Part shown: positions 50,630 through 58,018 of the stretch, piece after piece
Position numbering within the stretch: the stretch's first letter is position 1
How the letters are laid out: every line of letters starts with the position of its first letter
Origin: Chryseobacterium arachidis
GTDB lineage: Bacteria > Bacteroidota > Bacteroidia > Flavobacteriales > Weeksellaceae
Length of the DNA stretch: 64,000 bases
Assembly: GCF_900129245.1 (NCBI RefSeq)
Contig: NZ_FQUT01000015.1
Span: 1-64,000, forward strand
Direction of reading: 5' to 3'
Notes under the pieces: generated by a model
Databases searched by the model: none
Told to the model about the DNA's origin: nothing
What the model saw: only the letters and a program-made list of their open reading frames with translations
Translations under genes and position numbers: made by a program

Positions 50630-51925
50630 TTAAACAACCTTTACAATGAAATAGCTTTTCTTGCCTTTCTGTAGAAGCAAAAACTTCCCGTCGATAAGAT
50701 CACTTTCGTTTGCAGTATACACCTCGTTTATTTTTTGTTTATTCACAGAGATTGAGTTTCCTTTCAGTTCTCTTGTAGCTTCACTTTTAGATTTTAGAAA
50801 CCCTGATTTCTCAGAAAGCAGATCAACAATATTGATTCCTAAAACATCCGCTTTTGCCACTTCTTTTTGAGGAACTCCGTCAAAAACTTCTAAAAATGTT
50901 TCTTCATCAAGACTTACTAAGTCTTCAGCTGTAGAACGACCGAACAGAATTTCTGAAGCTTTCAGGGCTTTCTCATATTCTTCTCTTCCGTGAACCCAAA
51001 CTGTAACTTCTTCCGCCAGCTTTTTTTGAAGTCTTCTTTCATGTGGAGCAGTTTTGTGTTCTTCAATTAATGCCTCAATTTCTTCTTTATCTAAAAAAGT
51101 ATAGAATTTAATGAATCTTTCTGCATCTTCATCAGTAGCGTTCAGCCAAAACTGATAAAATTTATAAGGAGAAGTTTTCTTTTTATCTAGCCAGTAATTT
51201 TCGCCACTTTCTGATTTTCCGAACTTCGATCCGTCAGCTTTTGTAATCAATGGGACTGTTAATGCAAATGCTTCTCCCTGAGCTTTTCTTCTGATCAGTT
51301 CAGTTCCGGTAGTAATATTTCCCCACTGGTCTGAGCCTCCCATCTGAAGTTTCACATTGTTGTTTTGATAAAGGTGTAAGAAATCATATCCCTGGATTAA
51401 CTGATATGTAAATTCCGTAAAACTCATTCCTTCGGCACCCGATTCTCCTGAAAATCTTTTCTTCACAGAATCTTTTGCCATCATATAATTAACGGTAATA
51501 TTTTTTCCGACATTTTTGGCAAAATCAAGGAAAGAAATATTTTTCATCCAGTCGTAATTGTTTACCAATTCGGCTTTGTTGGTTTCATTTCCGTCAAAAT
51601 TTAAGAATCTTGAAAGCTGGTTTTTCAAACAGTCTACATAGTGAAGGAGAGTTTCTTCGTCCAATAGATTTCTTTCGGCAGACTTTCCGGATGGATCGCC
51701 GATCATTCCTGTTGCACCACCCACCAAGGCAACCGGCTTATGCCCATGCTGCTGAAAATGTGCTAAAATTTTTATCTGAATAAGACTTCCGATATGTAAA
51801 GAATCTGCGGTAGGATCAAAACCGATATAGGCAGTTGTCATTTCCTTATTCAGTTGTTCATCCGTTCCGGGCATCATGTCGGCATAAAGACCGCGCCATT
51901 TCAATTCTTCAATAAAAGAGTTCAT
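50630..51925 (-). CDS. tyrS: Tyrosyl-tRNA synthetase
   Basis: This class I aminoacyl-tRNA synthetase attaches Tyr to tRNA. The HIGH-like motif HIGS is at residues 44-47 and the KMSKS-like motif KFGKS at about 233-237. GGSDQWGNI is the tyrosine pocket, and an S4-like RNA-binding domain with ATRELKGNSISVNKQKI fills the C-terminus. The length of 431 residues is normal. It begins immediately after a hairpin-rich spacer. Confidence 0.96.
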   Translation of the reverse strand: MNSFIEELKWRGLYADMMPGTDEQLNKEMTTAYIGFDPTADSLHIGSLIQIKILAHFQQHGHKPVALVGGATGMIGDPSGKSAERNLLDEETLLHYVDCLKNQLSRFLNFDGNETNKAELVNNYDWMKNISFLDFAKNVGKNITVNYMMAKDSVKKRFSGESGAEGMSFTEFTYQLIQGYDFLHLYQNNNVKLQMGGSDQWGNITTGTELIRRKAQGEAFALTVPLITKADGSKFGKSESGENYWLDKKKTSPYKFYQFWLNATDEDAERFIKFYTFLDKEEIEALIEEHKTAPHERRLQKKLAEEVTVWVHGREEYEKALKASEILFGRSTAEDLVSLDEETFLEVFDGVPQKEVAKADVLGINIVDLLSEKSGFLKSKSEATRELKGNSISVNKQKINEVYTANESDLIDGKFLLLQKGKKSYFIVKVV

Positions 51926-52024
51926 TATTCTTGATTTAAAATTTAAGCTGCAAAGATAATAAATTCGATATTAAAATGAATCATTAACTGACCTTCAGGC
52001 AAGATGTTAAAAAGAATATTTAAA

Positions 52025-52567
52025 TTATTGATTATGCTTTACCCAGATGAGATCATCCGTTTTGTAACCGATTTTTTTTGCCTTTTCTAAAAATCTTTGT
52101 CTAATGCTGTCAGGAATTTCTGTTGTACGGGATAAAATCCACAGATATTTTAAACTGCTTCCGGCAACTAAGGCATATTGATAATTGTCGTCGATATCAA
52201 TGACATTATAACCTGCCCAAATTGGTTTGAAAAACGAAACTTTCAACCGAGCTTCTGAGGGATCATTCACAAATTTTGCTTCGCCAATGGATTCTTTCCA
52301 TTCCTTTTTTACATAATCATAGCCTTTGTTATCAACCCGGATCGTTCCGTTCGTGTTTTTAGAATAGGTTGCGGTAACATTGTCCATATTTTTTTCAAAT
52401 CTGTAATCAAAACGGGCAATTTCGTACCATTTTCCAAGATATTTTTCTGAATTAAAATTTTGAACGGCAGCTGCTCCTTTTGGAATTCCGACTGAACATG
52501 AATTGATAATGATGAGTCCTAAAACACCCAGTGAAAGGGGAATTGCTATTTTCTGAAACGTTTTCAT
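52025..52567 (-). CDS. Outer-membrane lipocalin (Blc-like)
   Basis: This lipoprotein has a signal ending at SC (Cys24, LIIINSCSVG). The lipocalin motif NFNSEKYLGKWYEIARFDYRFEKN is at about 38-61, with GxW signature GKWYE. IWAGYNVIDIDDNYQYALVAG and LWILSRTTEIP fit bacterial lipocalins. The length of 180 residues fits. It is thought to store or carry phospholipids or other hydrophobic ligands in the outer membrane. A repeat element (52639-52715) lies about 72 nt upstream in the same orientation. Confidence 0.9.
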   Translation of the reverse strand: MKTFQKIAIPLSLGVLGLIIINSCSVGIPKGAAAVQNFNSEKYLGKWYEIARFDYRFEKNMDNVTATYSKNTNGTIRVDNKGYDYVKKEWKESIGEAKFVNDPSEARLKVSFFKPIWAGYNVIDIDDNYQYALVAGSSLKYLWILSRTTEIPDSIRQRFLEKAKKIGYKTDDLIWVKHNQ

Positions 52568-52638
52568 AATAGAATATTTTTGTGTCGTTATTACAAAAAT
52601 TCAAAAATAGTGCCTGAAAATCTTGTTGGAACGCTTTT

Positions 52639-52715
52639 GTTTTTAAAGCAAAGTGCGCAAAGATTTTTTCTTGACTACTATTCGTTTTTAAGTTCGCAAA
52701 GGCGTTTCACTTAAC
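52639..52715 (-). repeat. CTTTGCG-type dispersed repeat, copy 2
   Basis: This is the reverse-oriented copy of the element at 30862-30937, with about seven differences over 76 nt. It lies upstream of the lipocalin gene and downstream of the LytTR regulator gene. Confidence 0.85.
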
Positions 52716-52766
52716 TAAGATCGCAGAGTTTTTTATGATGTTGAAACTTATTTTCTAATAATCATT

Positions 52767-53501
52767 TTAAGAAAAAACTTTCAAAAAATTGTCTTTGAAA
52801 CTTCCGGAAACTTCGATTTCAGTTTCATCTGCAAGGGTTGCGGTTCCGCTTTTGTGATAAGATTTTACAAAATTAGTGTTGATGATATGCGATCGGTGAA
52901 CCCTTACAAAAGGTGTTTCCAACAGATCATCAAAATGTTTCAGAAACCGGCAGACCATTTTTTTTGAACCATCTGTTAAATAAACCTGCGTAAAGTTCCC
53001 ATCCGCCTGAAGTCTTACGATATCTTCAGTTTTTACGACATCAAAACCTTGCAGAGTAGGAAGAATCAGTTGTTGTTTTTCGGGTTTTAATTTTAGATTT
53101 TCGAGGAGAATTTTATTTCGGTTGAGTTCTTCTTTTTTCTCAATGCTTTCTGCTACTTTATTCACTGCTAAAATAAGCTCCTGAATATCTATCGGTTTTA
53201 AAATATAATAACTTGCCGACTTGTTTAGCGCCTGTAAAGAATACTGTGAAAATGCCGTAATGAAAATGGTTTCGTAAGAAAAATCCTTCGTCGCTTCTAA
53301 CACATCAAAGGCGTTTCCGAAAGGCATTTCTACGTCCAGAAAAACCAGTTGGGGCTGCTCTTCAGCAATCAGAGGTACGGCTTCTTTAATGTTTTCAGCT
53401 TCGCCCAGAATTTCAACCTGCGGACAGTATTTTGTGAGGTAATTCCTTAATACATCTCTTGCAATGGTTTCGTCATCTACGATTACGGCTTTTATTTTCA
53501 T
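52767..53501 (-). CDS. LytTR-family response regulator
   Basis: This is the response regulator of a LytS/LytR-like two-component system, 244 residues. The receiver domain (1-125) has Asp9/Asp10 and phospho-acceptor Asp56 in VFLDVEMP, with a switch Thr (ITAFSQ) and Lys (ILKPID). The LytTR DNA-binding domain (about 140-244) has VRLQADGNFTQVYLTDGSKKMV and FVRVHRSHIINTNFVKSYHKSGTATLADETEIEVS. It is separated from the kinase gene by about 80 bp. Its likely operators are the direct repeats at 55409-55438 and 57235-57264. Confidence 0.92.
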   Translation of the reverse strand: MKIKAVIVDDETIARDVLRNYLTKYCPQVEILGEAENIKEAVPLIAEEQPQLVFLDVEMPFGNAFDVLEATKDFSYETIFITAFSQYSLQALNKSASYYILKPIDIQELILAVNKVAESIEKKEELNRNKILLENLKLKPEKQQLILPTLQGFDVVKTEDIVRLQADGNFTQVYLTDGSKKMVCRFLKHFDDLLETPFVRVHRSHIINTNFVKSYHKSGTATLADETEIEVSGSFKDNFLKVFS

Positions 53502-53580
53502 GTTTTTTTATATAATGGTTGCAGATTTCAGGTTGTTGGTTGTGCGTGGAAAATTCACGATTGACAATTCACGTCTCAAA

Positions 53581-55368
53581 TTATTTATTCATCAGTTTAT
53601 AGCTGATTTCTACAAAAACTCCTTGTGAGTCTTTCTTATCAGTGATTTTACATTGAATTTCTTTGTTGTATAAATCATTCAGCAAAGCAATTCTTTCCAA
53701 TGTATTTTTCATTCCGCGACCTTTTCTGGTTTTTTGATGTTCTGTTTTTTGTTTTTTGCTTTCTTCAATTCCGATTCCGTTGTCTTCGACCGTGATTTTT
53801 AAATGCTGATTTTCTTTTTCAAAGCTCAGTTTCAAAAATCCTTTTGTGGTTCTGTAACGAAGTCCGTGCCAGATGGCATTTTCCAGAAACGGCTGTACCA
53901 GCATTCCCGGAACCTGCAGGCTTTGTGTATTAAGATTGTCGTCAAACTCAATTTCATAATCAAATTTATCTGCAAAACGGGTTTTTTCCAATGCCAGATA
54001 ATTTTGAAGCAGATCCAGTTCTTGTTGAAACGGAATAAAATCTTCGGTAGAATTTTCCATTACGCCACGCATCAGTTTTGAAAATTTGGTTAAATATTGG
54101 TTGGCTTCCAGTTCATTATTTGTAGCGATAAACTGATTGACAGAATTTAAACTGTTAAAGATAAAATGAGGATTCATCTCACGACGAAGCGACTGCAATG
54201 CTATTTTTTTGTTTTTAATCTGAACTTTTTTTAGGGTCCTGAAAATAAAAATTACCAAACCGATTAAAATAAACAATACTACAATTAGACTGTAATTAAA
54301 GACATTTTTCTTGCGGATTAATTCATCTTTCAGTTGTTTTTCTTTTTCCAGCTGGGCAATTCGCTGCTCAGTATCTTCGAGGATTTTTTCATCCACTAAA
54401 CTTTTATCTTTTGAGACAAGATCTGGAAGTTTTCCTAAGAAATCACGGTACAGTTTTACCGAAGCATCCGTATTTTCGGAAACATTATAAAGGCTGTCGA
54501 GCTTTTTAACGCTTTTCTGAGCTTCCAAAGTGTGACCTTTTTCAAGAGCAATCCCGTAAGATTTTTTTAATAAATCAATAGCTTCCTGCGGATCATTTTT
54601 TTTGATATAAATATCTGCTAATTCCCGAATTTGTTCAACTTCTTTTTTAGAGTTTTCTTTAACAAAATCTTCTTTTAAAACAGTCTTTTTGGCCTCAATA
54701 GCTTTATCGAATTTTTTATTTTCAACATAAAAATCCGTTAACTTCTGATTGATTTCCAATGCCTGTTGCGGTGCTTCTTTTTTTGAAATTTTATAGGCAT
54801 TTGTAAGGTTGGCTTCTGCTTTGGGAATATCATTCTGCTGAATATTAACGTCCGCCATCTGGCTGTAGCTTGTAGCCAAATCACCTTTGTCTTTTTCCCT
54901 TTCGGTAAGCTGAATATTATTCTGAATAGCTTCTTCCTTAGCTTCAGGAGAAGTTGTTGAAAGTCTGGCTACATCATTTGAGTTGACAGCTTTACTTCTT
55001 GAAAAGCCTACTTCTGCAGCTCTGCTATAATTGCTGATCGCTGGAGTAATCTTGTTCTGCTTTTCCTGAGATTGGGCTAATTTGCGGCTTGTTTTTTCAA
55101 TATTGGGTTTGTCATTAAGGCTTTCGTAGATTTTTTTTGCCTTGGCATAATATTCTTCACTTTTCTGAAAATTTCCGTTGTTGAAAAATGTTTCGCCAAT
55201 ATTGTAATAAGATTCAGCTTGGGCAGATTCGTCTTTGGTATCGACAGCTTTTCTCAATTTTTTGCTTTCTTTCTGAACTTCAGATACGGTACTATTTGTG
55301 GTTTGAGAATAGAGTATATTCCCAAAAATCATCAGTGATAAAAACAAAAAAGTCTGAAACATTTTCAT
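53581..55368 (-). CDS. LytS-like sensor histidine kinase with TPR repeats
   Basis: This is a membrane histidine kinase of 595 residues from ATG 55368. Residues 1-22 form a signal peptide, residues 25-315 carry several TPR-like helical repeats in the periplasm (FFNNGNFQKSEEYYAKAKKIYESL and similar), and a span at about 355-375 (SLIVVLFILIGLVIFIF) leads to the kinase. The phosphorylated His401 is in REMNPHFIFNSLNS, and HATPase motifs include QPFLENAIWHGL and GIGIEESKK. It pairs with the LytTR regulator downstream. Confidence 0.9.
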   Translation of the reverse strand: MKMFQTFLFLSLMIFGNILYSQTTNSTVSEVQKESKKLRKAVDTKDESAQAESYYNIGETFFNNGNFQKSEEYYAKAKKIYESLNDKPNIEKTSRKLAQSQEKQNKITPAISNYSRAAEVGFSRSKAVNSNDVARLSTTSPEAKEEAIQNNIQLTEREKDKGDLATSYSQMADVNIQQNDIPKAEANLTNAYKISKKEAPQQALEINQKLTDFYVENKKFDKAIEAKKTVLKEDFVKENSKKEVEQIRELADIYIKKNDPQEAIDLLKKSYGIALEKGHTLEAQKSVKKLDSLYNVSENTDASVKLYRDFLGKLPDLVSKDKSLVDEKILEDTEQRIAQLEKEKQLKDELIRKKNVFNYSLIVVLFILIGLVIFIFRTLKKVQIKNKKIALQSLRREMNPHFIFNSLNSVNQFIATNNELEANQYLTKFSKLMRGVMENSTEDFIPFQQELDLLQNYLALEKTRFADKFDYEIEFDDNLNTQSLQVPGMLVQPFLENAIWHGLRYRTTKGFLKLSFEKENQHLKITVEDNGIGIEESKKQKTEHQKTRKGRGMKNTLERIALLNDLYNKEIQCKITDKKDSQGVFVEISYKLMNK

Positions 55369-55372
55369 AAAA

Positions 55373-55380
55373 CAAAGATA
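55373..55380 (-). promoter_or_regulatory. -7 box for the kinase-regulator operon
   Basis: TATCTTTG on the minus strand fits TAnnTTTG, 4 nt before the ATG at 55368. It lies 28 nt from the repeat operator 55409-55438, so the same site may control both directions. Confidence 0.55.
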
Positions 55381-55408
55381 TACATATATATAGTTTGGCA
55401 AAAACTAT

Positions 55409-55438
55409 TCACCAAGTGAAAGGGGAAGCTCACCAAGT
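55409..55438. promoter_or_regulatory. Direct-repeat operator, probable LytTR binding site 1
   Basis: TCACCAAGT occurs at 55409-55417 and again at 55430-55438, separated by 12 nt, a 21-nt period. This equals the repeat geometry of LytTR regulators. It sits in the divergent promoter region of the kinase gene and the SIMPL protein gene. Confidence 0.75.
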
Positions 55439-55443
55439 TTACG

Positions 55444-55474
55444 GTTTGATGTCTGTTTCCTTAGGCTAAGTTTG
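55444..55474 (+). promoter_or_regulatory. Promoter of the SIMPL protein gene
   Basis: TTTG (55444-55447), 19 nt, then TAAGTTTG (55467-55474). The operator ends 28 nt before the -7 box. Confidence 0.7.
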
Positions 55475-55502
55475 TGCTGTAATTCAAATTAATTTAATAA
55501 AC

Positions 55503-56453
55503 ATGAAAAATATTACAGTATTCGCCTCTTTGTTATGGTCTCAAATTATCTTTTCACAGGTGTCAGGAAATGTTAACTACAGAAATCAGACTCATTATTC
55601 GGAAAGTAATATTAGTGTAGCAACCCCTGTTTTTAATCCTAATATCAATGAAAATGTGATTAGTGTGAAAGGATTAGCCAATGTAAAAGCAGATCAATAT
55701 GTTGCTATTTTCAGCATTACTCAGGTTGCTGAAAGTGCGGAGGAAGTTAATGATCTGATTGATAAGCGTATCAATACTTCTTTACTTCAGATTAAAATGC
55801 GAAAAGGTGTTGAAACGTATGTCGATATGATATCTTTTGTTCCTGTTTATCAGTATAATGTCGAAAAGAAGACATCAAGCAAGAAAACGTATAATGAAGT
55901 TCCTGCCGGATTTGAGCTAAAGAAAAATATCCATATTAAGTTTACAGATCCTTCCCAATTGAATGATTTTATCTCGATTTTGTCTAAAAATGAAATCTAT
56001 GATCTCGTAAGGGTAGATTATTTTGCCGACTCCATGGAAAATGTCCGAAAAGAACTGATGAACAAAGCAAAATTAGCATTGCAGGAAAAAGCTAAAAACC
56101 TTGAAAATATTTTAGGAGAAAACTTTTCAACGGTCGGAAAAAATGTGATGGATGGCTTCAGGGTTACACTACCGACGGAAATGTACAAATCTTATGAAGC
56201 TTACAATAGTTCTTCGTTGGCCTTAACCAAGTTTGCCAATGTAAACCAGGCGGCAAAATCTGTAACGTCCTATTATCAGCCTGTTTTGGACAAAGAATTC
56301 GATTTTGTGATCAACCCAGTAATTCATGAACCCGTAATTCAGGTAATGTATGAGATAAAGCTTACGATTATCAGAGAAAAACAGAAGGAAAGTAATGTTG
56401 AAATTAAAGAAACAGAAAGCCGCAGGAAGAGAAGGAAGTCTATGATATTTTAA
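55503..56453 (+). CDS. SIMPL (DUF541) domain protein, first copy
   Basis: This 316-residue exported protein has a signal peptide (ITVFASLLWSQIIFSQ) and a SIMPL/DUF541 domain, recognised by VISVKGLANVKADQYVAIFSI at about residues 54-74 and VRKELMNKAKLALQEKAKNLENILGE at about 180. The C-terminal Lys/Arg-rich end (ESRRKRRKS) is basic. SIMPL proteins are periplasmic and of unclear role. It sits beside the LytTR-system genes and probably belongs to their regulon. Confidence 0.85.
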   Translation: MKNITVFASLLWSQIIFSQVSGNVNYRNQTHYSESNISVATPVFNPNINENVISVKGLANVKADQYVAIFSITQVAESAEEVNDLIDKRINTSLLQIKMRKGVETYVDMISFVPVYQYNVEKKTSSKKTYNEVPAGFELKKNIHIKFTDPSQLNDFISILSKNEIYDLVRVDYFADSMENVRKELMNKAKLALQEKAKNLENILGENFSTVGKNVMDGFRVTLPTEMYKSYEAYNSSSLALTKFANVNQAAKSVTSYYQPVLDKEFDFVINPVIHEPVIQVMYEIKLTIIREKQKESNVEIKETESRRKRRKSMIF

Positions 56454-56569
56454 TTATTTAAAGGCTTGATATAAATATTTAGAATCAATACGAAACCTTA
56501 ATATTAATTGAAATTCAGTTAACAATCAGGGAGTTAAGATTAATTAAATTTGTAAACACCAACATAACT

Positions 56570-56923
56570 ATGAAAAAACATCTTTACTTCCTTCTACTGC
56601 CTGTATTATTCTTACAGAACTGTTCGTTTCTTGAGCAGAGCGACTTCATTGAAACCAAGATCATTTCCAGCGATCTCAATGAAAAAATTATTTATAAGTT
56701 TTACCAAACGGGAATCGACGATTACAAAGTCGATTTTTATTCCGTAGACGAGTCCGGTTCTAAAAAGCTGTTTGAGCATTATATCAGCGATGCATTGGTA
56801 ACGTCCAGCACATACAATATTTCAGATAGTGATGATGAACTTATTATCAGGACAAAACTTTTCTCCGATGTAAAAAAGTTCGTTACCCGAAACGGTAAAT
56901 CAATAATTCTTACCAACAGATAA
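56570..56923 (+). CDS. Small uncharacterised lipoprotein
   Basis: This 117-residue lipoprotein has signal MKKHLYFLLLPVLFLQNC with Cys18. No family is recognised. It has FIETKIISSDLNEKIIYKFYQTGIDDYKVDFYSVDESGSK and alternating strands. It lies between two SIMPL genes and may share their function. A TTTTTTTTA run follows the stop at 56942-56950. Confidence 0.65.
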   Translation: MKKHLYFLLLPVLFLQNCSFLEQSDFIETKIISSDLNEKIIYKFYQTGIDDYKVDFYSVDESGSKKLFEHYISDALVTSSTYNISDSDDELIIRTKLFSDVKKFVTRNGKSIILTNR

Positions 56924-56953
56924 GCAGTTCACTTTGAACTGTTTTTTTTATTT

Positions 56954-57069
56954 GAAGCTATTTCCCGCTTTCCGCACTCGCTATTTCTTTTAGTTTCGGC
57001 GCGGCAGCGAAGCTGCCGCGCCGAAACCAAAAGAAATGAGCTCAAACAGATGCTGCAATCGGGCTACGG
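56954..57069 (+). repeat. Dispersed hairpin element, copy 4 (subtype B)
   Basis: A 55-nt hairpin at 56983-57037 has a 26-bp stem with one A-C mismatch and loop GAA. Compared with copy 1 there are five substitutions in the left arm, four of which are matched by the right arm. Flanks GAAGCTATTTCCCGCTTTCC and CAATCGGGCTACGG match the family. It fills part of the 409-bp spacer before the second SIMPL operon. Confidence 0.85.
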
Positions 57070-57234
57070 TTGCAGTCGGATATTCGAGATTAGAAAATAT
57101 CTACAAATCAGCCATCCTATTAAGTATTCGGAATAACGATAGGGAAATTGGTACCTGAATTTTTTGGACAAACAATAGCAGAAAATTTAAATCTTTACAG
57201 TAAAATCTTATCCATTTCAGGAGATTTTCCCAAC

Positions 57235-57264
57235 TCACCAAGTCAAACCACAGTTTCACCAAGT
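57235..57264. promoter_or_regulatory. Direct-repeat operator, probable LytTR binding site 2
   Basis: TCACCAAGT occurs at 57235-57243 and 57256-57264 with a 12-nt spacer, identical to site 1 in both half sites. The -7-like box TAATTTTA (57292-57299) begins 27 nt further on. This is consistent with activation from a fixed upstream position. Confidence 0.75.
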
Positions 57265-57332
57265 CTCTCCATTTCCGGTTCTCATTCGGCGTAATTTTAC
57301 TCTAGAAGTTTAAAATTTAAAAACAGGAAATT

Positions 57333-58007
57333 ATGAAATTGAGACAATTTTTATTGATCGGATTATTAACAGTCGGAAGTCTGATCAACGCACAGGAAAT
57401 TAAGAAAAGTGGAATTGAAGTAACAGGAGTTGCTGAAATGGAAGTAGAACCAGATGAAATTATCTTCAACATCGGAATCAAAGGCGACAACAAAAACCAA
57501 TTGGCGGATAACGAAAAACTGCTGTTTGAGACCTTGAAGAATAATGGGGTGAAAAATGAAGACATCAAATTCAAGTCGATGTATCAGAATATCTATTCCA
57601 AGACGAAGATTTTTACGAAAAGCTTTCAGTTTAAAGTGAGCAAAAAAACGGAGATGGGAAGTCTGTTTGAAAATCTTAACCAAAAATGGGTCAACAATAT
57701 TAATATCGCGGAAATCAAAAATACAAAGATTGCAGAATTCAGAAAAACCGTTAAGATCAATGCTTTAAAAGCAGCCAAAGAAAAAGCGGATTATTTAATG
57801 GAAAGCATCGGTAAAAAAGTGGGAAACCCAATTGAGATCGTAGAAATTGAAGATTACACCAGCGATATGATTGTTCCGATGAATTTCAGAGCGAAAACAG
57901 CAAACGTTCAGTTGGAAGTGGCCGATGCATCTGTGGATTATTCATTTGATAATATTGAAAATATAAAGCTTAAATACAGCATTAAAACAAGATACGAAAT
58001 CCTTTAA
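57333..58007 (+). CDS. SIMPL (DUF541) domain protein, second copy
   Basis: This 224-residue exported protein has a signal peptide (LLIGLLTVGSLINAQ). The SIMPL domain has GIEVTGVAEMEVEPDEIIFNIGIKGDNKNQ (about 27-56), EDIKFKSMYQNIYSKT, and the C-terminal KAAKEKADYLMESIGKKVG. It is the canonical length for the family, shorter than copy 1. It begins a two-gene unit with the VWA protein 12 nt downstream. Confidence 0.9.
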   Translation: MKLRQFLLIGLLTVGSLINAQEIKKSGIEVTGVAEMEVEPDEIIFNIGIKGDNKNQLADNEKLLFETLKNNGVKNEDIKFKSMYQNIYSKTKIFTKSFQFKVSKKTEMGSLFENLNQKWVNNINIAEIKNTKIAEFRKTVKINALKAAKEKADYLMESIGKKVGNPIEIVEIEDYTSDMIVPMNFRAKTANVQLEVADASVDYSFDNIENIKLKYSIKTRYEIL

Positions 58008-58018
58008 AACACAAAATC

